The notes under the pieces were generated by a model, which worked only from the letters and a program-made list of their open reading frames with translations, made no database searches and was not told the DNA's origin. Below, piece after piece: positions 1 through 8,110 of a DNA stretch of 59,073 bases. Position 1 is the stretch's first letter. Each line of letters opens with the position of its first letter. The translations under genes were made by a program, and so were the position numbers. The stretch lies in contig MFYT01000097.1 in NCBI GenBank assembly GCA_001789205.1, positions 36,549 through 95,621 on the forward strand. Direction: 5' to 3'. Source of the DNA: Candidatus Raymondbacteria bacterium RIFOXYA2_FULL_49_16 (GTDB lineage: Bacteria > Fibrobacterota > OXYB2-FULL-49-7 > XYB2-FULL-49-35).

Positions 1-2
1 TC

Positions 3-938
3 CGCACCAATACCGTTACCCTCCCCGGCTCTGACGCGGCGGTTCTCAGAATAAAGCATTCGAGAAAGGCCATTGCCGTCAGCGTGGACTGCAACGGCAG
101 GTTCTGCTACCTCGATCCGCGAATCGGCGGACGTATCGCTGTTTCCGAGGCAGCGCGCAACTGCGTGTGTTCGGGTGCAAAGCCGCTTGCCATTACCAAT
201 TGCCTCAACTTCGGTAATCCCTATAAGCCTGAGATGTACTGGACATTTGGCGAATGCGTGGAGGGCATGAGCGAGGCGTGCCGCGCGCTTAATACGCCGG
301 TCACCGGCGGTAATGTGTCATTTTACAACGAAAACCCTGATGGCGCGGTCTATCCTACGCCCACGGTGGGCATGGTGGGGCTGCTCAACGACGTGGATAA
401 GCACCAGACCCAGTGGTTTAAAAAGGCTGGCGACCGGATTGTGCTGCTTGGCGAGACACGCGACGAGATCGGCGGCAGCGAGTATCTCAAAGTGGTCCAC
501 GGCCTGGTCACAGGCACACCGCCCGATCTGTCGCTCGAACGCGAAAAGGCGCTCCAGATGCTGGTCTACCAGCTTATTGATGAAGGGCTTGTCAACTCAG
601 CGCACGACTGCGCCGAGGGAGGCTTGGCCGTGGCCTTGGCAGAGTGCTGTATTACCAACCGCAATTGTCCGGTGGGCGCTTCGGTTGCTTACGACTGTGG
701 CCTGCGTATTGACCGCATGCTTTTCTCCGAAACCCAGTCGCGCGTGATTGTATCCATAGACGAGAAACACCTTGAGAAGGTCAAGGAACTGGCCCATCTT
801 TTCCATGTGCCCCTTGCCGGGATTGGGACAACCGGCGGCGACCGGCTTGTCATTAATGGCGTTGTGGATTGCGATATTGAGACCATGACCGAGACATATT
901 TCACCAGCATCCGCCGCATAATGGAAGAACAGTCATGA
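3..938 (+). CDS. purL: Phosphoribosylformylglycinamidine synthase, C-terminal part (partial, runs off left edge)
   Basis: This is the ATP-dependent synthase that converts FGAR plus glutamine-derived ammonia to FGAM in purine synthesis. The reading frame is open to the left window edge, so roughly the last 310 residues are present. The GGNVSFYNE motif and the SAHDCAEGGLAVALAE stretch (equivalent to the HD-x-S/D-GG-L motif of the second AIRS-like half) identify the family. The GTG near position 84 is internal and not a start, because the upstream in-frame codons also read as PurL-like protein. The stop overlaps the next start by 4 bases (ATGA), so the DAHP synthase is probably translationally coupled. 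Whether the full protein is the small (about 730 residue) or large form cannot be judged here. Confidence 0.95.
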   Translation, partial: RTNTVTLPGSDAAVLRIKHSRKAIAVSVDCNGRFCYLDPRIGGRIAVSEAARNCVCSGAKPLAITNCLNFGNPYKPEMYWTFGECVEGMSEACRALNTPVTGGNVSFYNENPDGAVYPTPTVGMVGLLNDVDKHQTQWFKKAGDRIVLLGETRDEIGGSEYLKVVHGLVTGTPPDLSLEREKALQMLVYQLIDEGLVNSAHDCAEGGLAVALAECCITNRNCPVGASVAYDCGLRIDRMLFSETQSRVIVSIDEKHLEKVKELAHLFHVPLAGIGTTGGDRLVINGVVDCDIETMTETYFTSIRRIMEEQS

Positions 939-1951
939 TCATTGTCATGAAGCCTGGCGCAAGCCGGGAACACATTGACCGTGTCATGGAGAAAATCCAA
1001 GGCTTTGGCTACAAGCCGCACCCCATTTTTGGCACGGACAAAACAGTCATTGGCGCAATTGGCGACGAACGGGGCAAGGCGCGGCTCGAATCGCTACTCA
1101 CCTGCGACGGCGTGGAAAACGTTGTCCGCATACTCAAACCTTTCAAGCTGGCCAGTCGCGAGTTCCATCCTGCACCCACGGTCCTTAATCTGGGCGGGGT
1201 GCGTATCGGCGAGGGGTCGTTTACGGTCATGGCCGGGCCATGCAGCGTTGAGAGCGAGGAGCAACTGCTTGCTATTGCGCATGAGGTGAAAAAGGCGGGC
1301 GCCACAATATTGCGGGGGGGCGCGTTCAAGCCGCGCACGTCTCCCTACGCGTTCCGGGGCATGGAGGAGGACGGCCTCAAGCTGCTCGCGCTGGCAAGAC
1401 AGGAGACCGGGCTCAAGATTGTCACTGAAGTCATGAATCCGCGCGACATTGATATCTGCATGAAGTATGCCGACATGCTGCAGATTGGTGCGCGTAATGT
1501 GCAGAATTTCTCGTTACTTACCGAAGTAGGCAGGGCAAAGGCACCGGTATTACTCAAACGGGGCATGGCCACCACCATCGAGGAGCTCATTATGTCGGCT
1601 GAATACATTATGGCCGAGGGCAATATGGAGGTGGTGCTTTGCGAGCGCGGCATCCGTACGTTTGAGACTGCCACGCGCAACACGTTTGATATTTCCGCGG
1701 TGCCAGTTTTAAAGAAGCTCTCGCATTTACCCGTGATAACTGATCCAAGCCACGCCACTGGCATATGGGACCTGGTTGCGCCCATGGCAAAGGCATCGCT
1801 TGTCGCGGGCGCAGACGGCATTATTGTCGAGGTGCACAATAAGCCCGAGGAGGCCTTTTCCGATGGCCCGCAGTCGCTGAAGCCAGCGACATTTGCCGCA
1901 CTGATGCAGGAGCTTCGAAAACTGGCTGAAATTGAAAATAAAAGTATGTAG
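935..1951 (+). CDS. aroF: 3-deoxy-7-phosphoheptulonate (DAHP) synthase, type I beta, with N-terminal ferredoxin-like domain
   Basis: The enzyme condenses phosphoenolpyruvate and erythrose-4-phosphate, the first step of the shikimate pathway. Residues 1-70 look like the ferredoxin-like regulatory domain found in Thermotoga-type DAHP synthases, which in that family mediates feedback inhibition by aromatic amino acids. The barrel follows with AGPCSVES, RGGAFKPRTSPY, QIGARNVQNF, LLKRGM, LCERGIRTFE and DPSHATG; the Cys of AGPCS, the His of DPSHATG and the Glu of IIVEVH are the expected metal ligands. Its 338 residues match the family. The ATG overlaps the purL stop by 4 bases, an unusual pairing of purine and aromatic synthesis. 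The next gene is on the other strand after a 29-base gap. Confidence 0.95.
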   Translation: MIIVMKPGASREHIDRVMEKIQGFGYKPHPIFGTDKTVIGAIGDERGKARLESLLTCDGVENVVRILKPFKLASREFHPAPTVLNLGGVRIGEGSFTVMAGPCSVESEEQLLAIAHEVKKAGATILRGGAFKPRTSPYAFRGMEEDGLKLLALARQETGLKIVTEVMNPRDIDICMKYADMLQIGARNVQNFSLLTEVGRAKAPVLLKRGMATTIEELIMSAEYIMAEGNMEVVLCERGIRTFETATRNTFDISAVPVLKKLSHLPVITDPSHATGIWDLVAPMAKASLVAGADGIIVEVHNKPEEAFSDGPQSLKPATFAALMQELRKLAEIENKSM

Positions 1952-1980
1952 GACTTTGAGCTGACCTAAGTCAAAAAATC

Positions 1981-2202
1981 TCAGGCAACCTTGAGTTTTT
2001 CCGCGATCCAGACCTTGATGACAGACTGCCGCGTGACTCCCAGCCGTTTGGCTTCTTTGTCCAGAGACCCAATCATCCATTCGGGAAAATCGACATTAAC
2101 GCGGCGTGGCTTCTGGTTTGGCCGTGAAGCTTTTGAAAGATCGAGGAATTCGGAAACATCTTCGCCCTTGTCGAATTTTTCGTCAAATGTCTTTGCTTTC
2201 AT
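1981..2202 (-). CDS. brnA: BrnA/CopG-like antitoxin (first BrnT/BrnA pair)
   Basis: This 73-residue protein is the likely antitoxin of the adjacent BrnT-like toxin. The C-terminal half contains a ribbon-helix-helix-like stretch: a short strand with RRVNVDFP, then helices around SLDKEAKRLGVTRQSVIKVWI. BrnA proteins bind BrnT and repress their own operon. It begins inside the toxin gene (20-base overlap) and has a strong ribosome binding site, GAGGAGG six bases before the ATG. The toxin gene itself lacks one, so antitoxin translation should be favoured. The family call rests on the partner, the size and the fold pattern; another CopG-type antitoxin family is possible. Confidence 0.82.
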   Translation of the reverse strand: MKAKTFDEKFDKGEDVSEFLDLSKASRPNQKPRRVNVDFPEWMIGSLDKEAKRLGVTRQSVIKVWIAEKLKVA

Positions 2203-2458
2203 ATAGGTCCTCCTCGTTTTTTCTGGATCTCCGCACCGAGATTATACGGGTCTTTCCTTCCCGGACAGTGATAATGCTAGACCATATCTTTGCCTCTATT
2301 TTCCCAATGACCATGCCGCGCGGTTCGTCCACGGTTTTTGCTGGTATTTCAATTCTGTCCGGGTCTGCCCAGAGCGCTTTGGCTTCTTCGAAATCGATGC
2401 CATGTTTTGTCTTGTTTGCATCGCTTTTTGCCGGATCATAGGTAAATTCAATATCCAT
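2183..2458 (-). CDS. brnT: BrnT-like ribonuclease toxin (first pair)
   Basis: The 91-residue protein matches the BrnT toxin family, which are RelE-fold ribonucleases that stop translation. Family marks are FTYDPAKSDANKTKHGIDF at the N-terminus (K-H-G-x-x-F-E-E-A core), an acidic middle, and RIISVRRSRKNEEDLYE at the C-terminus (the usual RIIS-x-RR signature). The order toxin then antitoxin with a short overlap is typical for brnTA. The ATG has no Shine-Dalgarno sequence; a predicted -10 box ends only six bases upstream of it, so the mRNA may be leaderless. The operon is divergent from the secreted protein gene at 2632. Confidence 0.88.
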   Translation of the reverse strand: MDIEFTYDPAKSDANKTKHGIDFEEAKALWADPDRIEIPAKTVDEPRGMVIGKIEAKIWSSIITVREGKTRIISVRRSRKNEEDLYESKDI

Positions 2459-2464
2459 ACCATA

Positions 2465-2493
2465 AATATACCAAAATAGTAATATAAATTCAA
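2465..2493 (-). promoter_or_regulatory. Predicted sigma-70 type promoter of brnT-brnA (first pair)
   Basis: On the minus strand TTGAAT (2493-2488) and TATATT (2470-2465) are separated by exactly 17 bases. The expected start of transcription, 6-8 bases past the -10 box, falls on or within two bases of the toxin ATG at 2458. That predicts a leaderless toxin message. This is a motif reading, not a mapped start. Confidence 0.55.
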
Positions 2494-2562
2494 CAATAAT
2501 TATACTAAATTTAATTTATGGCCGGATAAAGGTAAAACCCTGTTTTTCTTTTTGAACTTTTT

Positions 2563-2591
2563 TTGCTAATATTTAACTAATAATATATATT
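2563..2591 (+). promoter_or_regulatory. Predicted sigma-70 type promoter for the secreted protein at 2632
   Basis: TTGCTA (2563-2568) and TATATT (2586-2591) are 17 bases apart in an AT-rich stretch. The predicted leader is about 34 bases and carries AAGGAGGT seven to eight bases before the ATG at 2632, a near-perfect Shine-Dalgarno sequence. The 2459-2631 region is therefore a divergent promoter region, with the brnTA promoter facing the other way. Confidence 0.5.
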
Positions 2592-2631
2592 ACAGGCAGG
2601 TCCTTTCTTTTCAATGATTTAAGGAGGTCGT

Positions 2632-4080
2632 ATGAAGCAGGCCATGGCATTGATATTCCTGGTTCTACTTTCGTCCGGTGTTTTTGGTGCAGTGGTTTTA
2701 AACGAACCCTTTGATACAGATGATGGCAACTGGAACGGCGTTTTAGGTTCCACATATGAGATATCAGGAGGAACAATGAATATCTCCTCCGATACTTCAA
2801 ACTCCATCAAATGGGTGGTGCGTAACGGCCTTTTACTCAAGAACTTCATTGTATCGGTAAAAACCGAGGTGCAGGCATTGCACAAGGACGGCGCCATCGG
2901 AATTTCCCTCCGCACTCAATCCAATGGTGACTCTTACTGGTTCCTGATCTATCCCACGGGATTTTACCAGGTCTCAAAATACATCGGCATGTCAAACACC
3001 ACTCTGTATCAGTATGTCCAGCGCAATTCTTTTGTTCGACCCGATGTCAACCGCCTGAAGATCGTGGCTGAGGAGGATACCTTTTCCTTTCTGTGCAATG
3101 GCCAGCTGCTTTGCCGTATTGTCGACGCTGCCATTGCCGCTGAGGGAAAAATCGGGCTTAATGTTCTAGGTGCCACCGTAGCTTTCGATAGCATGCTTGT
3201 CGACGATACGCCCGTGCCCAGTCATGGGCTTTCGTCTTTTGCGGACGACTTTTCAGACACCAGTCTTTTCGGCTGGGCCCAGTTCGACACCACGGGTTCA
3301 TTCAGTGTGGTGAGCAATAAGCTGCGCGCCGTGGGAGACGCCCAGGGCTATATGGGTATGCTCCATACGTCGGGAAACTACGGCACAGACGACACCATTG
3401 AAGTGACCGCGACCAAAGCGAGCGTCGGCACCGCGTACAACTACGGTCTCATGTTTCATTTTGACGATAATCTGAATGAGGGATATATTTTTCTTATCAT
3501 TGACGGCCAGGGATACTCGCTGAGCAAGCTCGATAATGGCCATGCAGACACTCTTTTCACACCAGCGATATCTTTTGACATCAACACCACTACAAACACG
3601 TTGAAGGTCATCAGCTCTGCCAGCGGTGAGATGAAGTTGTATATCAACGGCGTGTTCCAGCGTACGGTGACAGACCATACCTTTCCTTCAGGGTCATCGG
3701 GGATCATGGTTGCCAACAATATTACCATTGATTTTGACAATTTTCGGGTCTCAGGCCAGGCGCCAACGGCCACAGAAGATGGGCCTGCTATTGCGAGTAT
3801 CTCTGACGGTTCACAAATAACAACGGTACCCAATCCGTTCAATCCATCTGTCACGATAGCAGTCAGCGGGCAGCAGACAGCAGGCAGCGATAATGCAAGA
3901 ATAGAAATATTTAATATTCATGGAAAACATGTTCAATCACTGCCAACTGCCAACCGCTCCGTCTCAGGCGGATCCGTTGGTGTTGTCTGGGACGCCTCGG
4001 CGCAGCCATCGGGCGTGTATATCGTTAAAGTGGGAATGGGAAACAGGATGCTGACAAAGGCGATTACATTGGTCAAATGA
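2632..4080 (+). CDS. Secreted protein with two concanavalin-like (LamG/DUF1080-type) domains and a Por/FlgD-like C-terminal domain
   Basis: A 482-residue exported protein. A signal peptide covers about residues 1-19 (hydrophobic ALIFLVLLSSGVFG). Two similar beta-sandwich regions follow, at about 20-200 and 205-395, each opening with an E/D-x-F-D/S-D motif then a W and an SG-G-T/N-M/L pattern, as in LamG or 3-keto-disaccharide-hydrolase-like (DUF1080) domains. After a short linker, VPNPFNPSVTIAV begins a roughly 85-residue FlgD-Ig/Por-secretion-like tail with SGVYIVKVGMGNRMLTKAI, as on type IX cargo and many FCB-group exoproteins. Carbohydrate binding is plausible; no catalytic residues could be assigned. 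It faces the pseudogene at 4094 convergently, and a predicted promoter and ideal ribosome binding site precede it. Confidence 0.75.
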   Translation: MKQAMALIFLVLLSSGVFGAVVLNEPFDTDDGNWNGVLGSTYEISGGTMNISSDTSNSIKWVVRNGLLLKNFIVSVKTEVQALHKDGAIGISLRTQSNGDSYWFLIYPTGFYQVSKYIGMSNTTLYQYVQRNSFVRPDVNRLKIVAEEDTFSFLCNGQLLCRIVDAAIAAEGKIGLNVLGATVAFDSMLVDDTPVPSHGLSSFADDFSDTSLFGWAQFDTTGSFSVVSNKLRAVGDAQGYMGMLHTSGNYGTDDTIEVTATKASVGTAYNYGLMFHFDDNLNEGYIFLIIDGQGYSLSKLDNGHADTLFTPAISFDINTTTNTLKVISSASGEMKLYINGVFQRTVTDHTFPSGSSGIMVANNITIDFDNFRVSGQAPTATEDGPAIASISDGSQITTVPNPFNPSVTIAVSGQQTAGSDNARIEIFNIHGKHVQSLPTANRSVSGGSVGVVWDASAQPSGVYIVKVGMGNRMLTKAITLVK

Positions 4081-4093
4081 GAATGGATGTTAC

Positions 4094-5371
4094 CTAACGC
4101 ATCGCATCAAAAATTCGGTCCGCATTGAAAACAGATATCGTACCGGAGCGGCTGGTTTTGCCCTTTGCCGACCAGCAGGCATAAACAAGTTTTTTGTTCT
4201 CCGTAAAACAAACCCTGGCAGCCTTGCTTTCAAGGTTTTTCAGGACAGATTCGACGCTGATAGCGCCGGTTTTGGCCTCGCCTATCAAGATGTGCTCTCC
4301 GTCAACCGATCTCGCGACTATGTCGATTTCGATTTGGTCTCCATCGCGGTCATTGCCCCAAAACCGCTGCGCTGGCATCCAATCGATGTTTCCGATTTTG
4401 AGGCGCGGCACTGATTCCCGTGCAAGCTCCTCCCATATTTCGGCAACCTGCCGGACAAATCGTTCCTTGTTCAGGGATTCGACGGCCGTGATCTGGTCCT
4501 GTTCGAGCAGAGCTACATAGGGCTGGACGCACCGGTACCAGAAGAGCAAAAAAGGATCAGCGATCTTATAGAGAGAACGTTTTGCGGCTTTTGGGTCGGT
4601 TCCGAAAGGAATTTCGCGTCTGATATACCCAAGATCAATCAGGTTTTCCAGTGGTCTGCTCAGGCTTGCGGCGTTTTTGGCAAGCCGGGAGGCGATTTCC
4701 GACAACCGGTTTGCCCCGTTGGCGATAACTCCAAGAAGCGAATGGGACTGCACCGAGCTCCGCATGTCATCCATAAGCAGCCGTTGGGGTTCCATATGCA
4801 AGAAGGCCGTCACGTTCATATACTAGGCCGCGAATGGCGTCCTGCCTGTTGCTGAAACGGATGGCTTGTTCCCAGTAGTGCGGCACACCGCCCCATACAG
4901 CAAAAGACTGGCGGGTACACCTCGCATGTGCAGGGCATCGCGTATCCATCCGGCCGCCAATGGCCGTACCTTGATTATTTCAGAGGCCCGTCCATACAGC
5001 GGCGCTGAGGAGTCAAGGACCATTCCTTGCATCATTTTTTGCGAAGAACCGCATACCACCAAGGCGAATTGGAGGCCGGACCGTTGATCAACGAGTTTTT
5101 GAATGATGCTGGGGAGTTCGGGGGCCATTTGGGCCAAATAGGGAAACTCATCGATCGCGACCACTAATCCGTTCGTCGGGCGTGTATTCAGGGCCGAGAA
5201 AAGAACGTCCCACGACGGGTATACCGCCTGATCGAACCCCGGCACCATCCGTGCGATCTCAATGGCGAATGCCTCCCGCTGAAGCGTGGGCTCCCGTTGG
5301 TCGGCCAGGAAATACACGTGCTTCTGACCAAGGACTTCCTGGAGGAGTCTTGATTTTCCACGCGTGGGCAA
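4094..5371 (-). pseudogene. Decayed AAA-type ATPase with DUF234 C-terminal domain (N-terminally truncated, two frameshifts)
   Basis: Three reading-frame pieces together read as one archaeal-type ATPase/DUF234 protein. Piece 1 (5371 to about 4917) has a damaged Walker A, with only RGKSRLL left of the usual G-R-R-R-x-GK-T/S-R-LL, plus Walker B LVVAIDEFPYL and VVCGSSQKMM. Piece 2 (about 4917-4803, another frame) has FAVWGGVPHYWEQA, the expected continuation. Piece 3 (about 4801-4094, first frame again) is the DUF234 nuclease-like half, ending near FNADRIFDAM. An in-frame stop lies directly before the truncated Walker A, only 16 bases from the stop of the neighbouring gene. The lost N-terminus cannot be a sequencing slip; the two indels could be. 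These ATPases are mobile accessory genes of unclear function. Confidence 0.82.
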
Positions 5372-5386
5372 TTATTTTTTGATCGG

Positions 5387-7288
5387 TTATTCGTTGACCG
5401 AGATATTGTAGAGCTGGATCCTGAACCTGCAGAGCCTGACGCGGTGTTTGCGGCAGAGGTCCTTGACTTCGGCTTCGTGGTTGCCGTTGATATATCCCGT
5501 GGAAATGACAATGCGCTGCACCTGGTAGGCGAGGATGATGTTTTCGAGATCGTTGAGACTTCCCAGGACCGTATAGCCCGATATGGAGCGGTTGAGCTTT
5601 GAGGGATCGTCGTCAATGAAGCCGATGGGACGATAATCGAGGTTGTCTTCCTTGATGAATGTGTGGAGGATGGTGACCCCCGAATCACCTGCGCCGTAGA
5701 TAAGTACCCGTTCGCCTCCTGAAAGTTTCCGTAATTCCCGCTTCTGGTACGTGGCATAGAAATTGAAGATGATCCTGCTTGTGCTCACGAAGACCATGAG
5801 AAAGAGGCCCAGGACCAGGAAATGACCTGGCTGCAATGCTCCCGAGGGGTTGAGCCAGGTGAGGGCAAAGTAGGCGAGAAGTGTGCCGCTGAACACGCCT
5901 TTGATATATTTACCAATGGCATGGATATCGATGTACTTCCATAGTTCACGATAGAAGCCCAGGATAAAAAAGGGACCATAGCAGCATAGCGCTATCATGA
6001 GTAATTGGTCGCGGTAGACGGACCAGTCCGAGGAAAGCGCTTTATAGCCTTCAAAGATAATCCGGGTCAAAGCGAGTGAAAGGGCCATAAAAAAGAGGTC
6101 GAGTAGCACCTCAATGACGCGATTTCGCGTGATGTACCTAATCCAGGCCGACACCGGCTTATCGGAACTCACATACAGGTCGTGGTAGAGCCGTTTTTTG
6201 TTCGCGTCTCGTTGCTCGCGCATTTTCAGCAGGATGGTTTCCACATAGCCCAGCCGTTGCACACCGATGTAAATGATGATAGCAACCACAAAGAGTAGGC
6301 CCGCGGCGGTTTCGTTGCGGGCCGCGGTGAGTAAAAAGGCGACGAGGCCAAAGACGATGCTGATGATGTAGAGAATGATGACGGTTTGGCGCTGGTTGAG
6401 GCCAAAGGCGAGGAGCCGGTGGTGGACATGCTGGGCATCGGCGGTAAAGGGGCTCATGCGGGTGACCACGCGCCGGACAATGGAAAAGAGCGTGTCAAAA
6501 ATGGGGACTCCCAGAGCAATGAGCGGGACGAGGATGGAGACCGTGGTTGAGCTGATAAGCGACCCTTTAATCGAGATAGTGGCCAGGACAAAGCCGAGAA
6601 AGAGGCTGCCGGTATCGCCCATGAATATCTCAGCTGGGTTGAAGTTATATTTCAGGAACCCGAGGAGTGCACCGGTAAGGGCCGCTGAGATAAGACCGGT
6701 TGCCGGATGGTTGGTGATGAGCGAGACCGCGAACATGGTAATGGCCACTATGAGTGAAACGCCCGAGGCCAAGCCGTCCAGACCGTCGGAAAGGTTTATC
6801 GCGTTGGTGACACCGACAATCCACAATATGGTGATAGGATACGCGAGGACGCCCAGATGAAATGGCCCGCTCCCAAAGGGGTTGGTCACCTGCTCTATCA
6901 GCAGGCCAGAGTGTACCACGTAAATGGCAATGACGACCTGGACAAGGAACTTGATTCTGGCATTGACACCAAACTTATCGTCAAACATACCCAGGAGCAA
7001 CATAAGGAACGATCCGATGAGGATATTAAAGTATCCCTTGGAGACCAGCAGGACAAAGGCCTCTTTCCTGAACAGATAGAGAATTCCCACGGATGTCAGG
7101 ACTCCGAAAAAGATACCCAACCCTCCCATACGGGGGATTGCTCCAGCGTGGATTTTTCGCGTTTCAGGCTTGTCTATGGCGTTGAGCCCAACGGCAAACC
7201 GTTTGACCAGCGGGGTAATGATCAATGTACCGAAAAAGGCGCTTGCACATACGAGGAAATGAGTAAAAATTGGAAGGTTTGAAGACAT
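5387..7288 (-). CDS. Fused undecaprenyl-phosphate sugar-1-phosphate transferase (WecA/MraY family) and CapD-like nucleotide-binding membrane protein
   Basis: A 633-residue membrane protein. The first ~330 residues are a WecA/TagO-type polyprenyl-phosphate glycosyl-1-phosphate transferase with about ten membrane segments: GMFDDKFG supplies the paired aspartates, NAINLSDGLDGLASG and EIFMGDTGSLFLG the further acidic motifs, and DAQHVHHRLL the histidine motif. Residues ~380-630 hold four or more membrane helices and then a Rossmann domain with LIYGAGDSGV and FIDDDPSKLNRSI, as at the N-terminus of CapD/PglF-type sugar-nucleotide dehydratases. The catalytic dehydratase half of CapD is absent. I place the start at the ATG at 7288 because an upstream extension would overlap lgt. 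It is last in the mre-lgt minus-strand run, so it probably starts synthesis of a surface glycan or wall polymer. Confidence 0.85.
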   Translation of the reverse strand: MSSNLPIFTHFLVCASAFFGTLIITPLVKRFAVGLNAIDKPETRKIHAGAIPRMGGLGIFFGVLTSVGILYLFRKEAFVLLVSKGYFNILIGSFLMLLLGMFDDKFGVNARIKFLVQVVIAIYVVHSGLLIEQVTNPFGSGPFHLGVLAYPITILWIVGVTNAINLSDGLDGLASGVSLIVAITMFAVSLITNHPATGLISAALTGALLGFLKYNFNPAEIFMGDTGSLFLGFVLATISIKGSLISSTTVSILVPLIALGVPIFDTLFSIVRRVVTRMSPFTADAQHVHHRLLAFGLNQRQTVIILYIISIVFGLVAFLLTAARNETAAGLLFVVAIIIYIGVQRLGYVETILLKMREQRDANKKRLYHDLYVSSDKPVSAWIRYITRNRVIEVLLDLFFMALSLALTRIIFEGYKALSSDWSVYRDQLLMIALCCYGPFFILGFYRELWKYIDIHAIGKYIKGVFSGTLLAYFALTWLNPSGALQPGHFLVLGLFLMVFVSTSRIIFNFYATYQKRELRKLSGGERVLIYGAGDSGVTILHTFIKEDNLDYRPIGFIDDDPSKLNRSISGYTVLGSLNDLENIILAYQVQRIVISTGYINGNHEAEVKDLCRKHRVRLCRFRIQLYNISVNE

Positions 7289-7316
7289 ATAAAATTGATA
7301 TAATATACTCTTTTTT

Positions 7317-8108
7317 TTAGGGCCTCGACCATTTTTTCGCAAAAAGGATCGCAAGTATCACTGAGGCGATAAAAAGGACAATCTGGTTATGCGTAAATCC
7401 TGCGTGGAGCTCTGATCGGGGATAGTACCTGAAACAGTCGACAATGCTTCGGTCTATACCGTAAAAAATAACAAAGAGAATGGTTGTGTGACCATTGAAT
7501 CGTTTGTACCGTTCCAGCGCAAGGAGCAGCAGGCCCACGGTCAGGGCGCCAAGGGTCATGTAGATCTGCGAAGGGTGGAGATGGGCTGCATGCACCGCTG
7601 CCTGGTAGTAGCCAGCGGGGCTGTCGGCTGGAAAGCTCATGCCCCAGGGAAGGGTGCATGCTTTGCCAAAGCAGCAGCCATTGAGCAGACAGCCGATGCG
7701 GCCTATGGCAAGGCCAAAGGCAACGCCGGGCACAACAATGTCCAGCGTCGCGAGCACAGGTTTCTTTTTCATCAGCATATAGGCGATGGTTGTTGCCGAC
7801 GCACAGATGAGGCCGCCGATAAAGACAAGGCCGCCGCAGCCAAAGGTACCATTGTCCTGCATTGGGTTGATGATGGAAAAGAGATCGCCTTTGAATTCGG
7901 AGAAATTCAGCGCGACATAGAGAATGCGTGCGCCGAGTATGGCGCCCGCTATGACGAAGAGCAGGAGGTCGCCTATGAAGGCTGGGTCGAACCCGGCCTG
8001 TTTCGCGCGTTTGACTGAAAGCGCGTATCCGATGAGAAAGCCCGCGGCAAGGCAGAGGCCATAGGTGTGTACGGCAAAGGGGCCGATCTGGAAGAGGGTT
8101 TGGATCAT
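7317..8108 (-). CDS. lgt: Prolipoprotein diacylglyceryl transferase
   Basis: Lgt transfers the diacylglyceryl group of phosphatidylglycerol to the lipobox cysteine of prelipoproteins at the inner membrane. The 263-residue protein has seven predicted membrane segments and the family marks VHTYGLCLAAGF near the N-terminus, the GRIGCLLNGCCFG signature (the GR-x-G-N-F-x-N loop of E. coli Lgt, with the Arg kept) and HPSQIYM. Its length is normal. It follows rodA with a 2-base gap, and the next gene starts 28 bases after its stop, so it is likely co-transcribed with the cell-shape genes. Several lipoproteins in this window are its expected substrates. Confidence 0.95.
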   Translation of the reverse strand: MIQTLFQIGPFAVHTYGLCLAAGFLIGYALSVKRAKQAGFDPAFIGDLLLFVIAGAILGARILYVALNFSEFKGDLFSIINPMQDNGTFGCGGLVFIGGLICASATTIAYMLMKKKPVLATLDIVVPGVAFGLAIGRIGCLLNGCCFGKACTLPWGMSFPADSPAGYYQAAVHAAHLHPSQIYMTLGALTVGLLLLALERYKRFNGHTTILFVIFYGIDRSIVDCFRYYPRSELHAGFTHNQIVLFIASVILAILFAKKWSRP

Positions 8109-8110
8109 AG

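Noticed and set aside
5188-5757. Open frame joining the wecA-like gene and the ATPase remnant in another frame
   Set aside because: Arginine/serine-rich translation without motif; it crosses two genes with clear identity.
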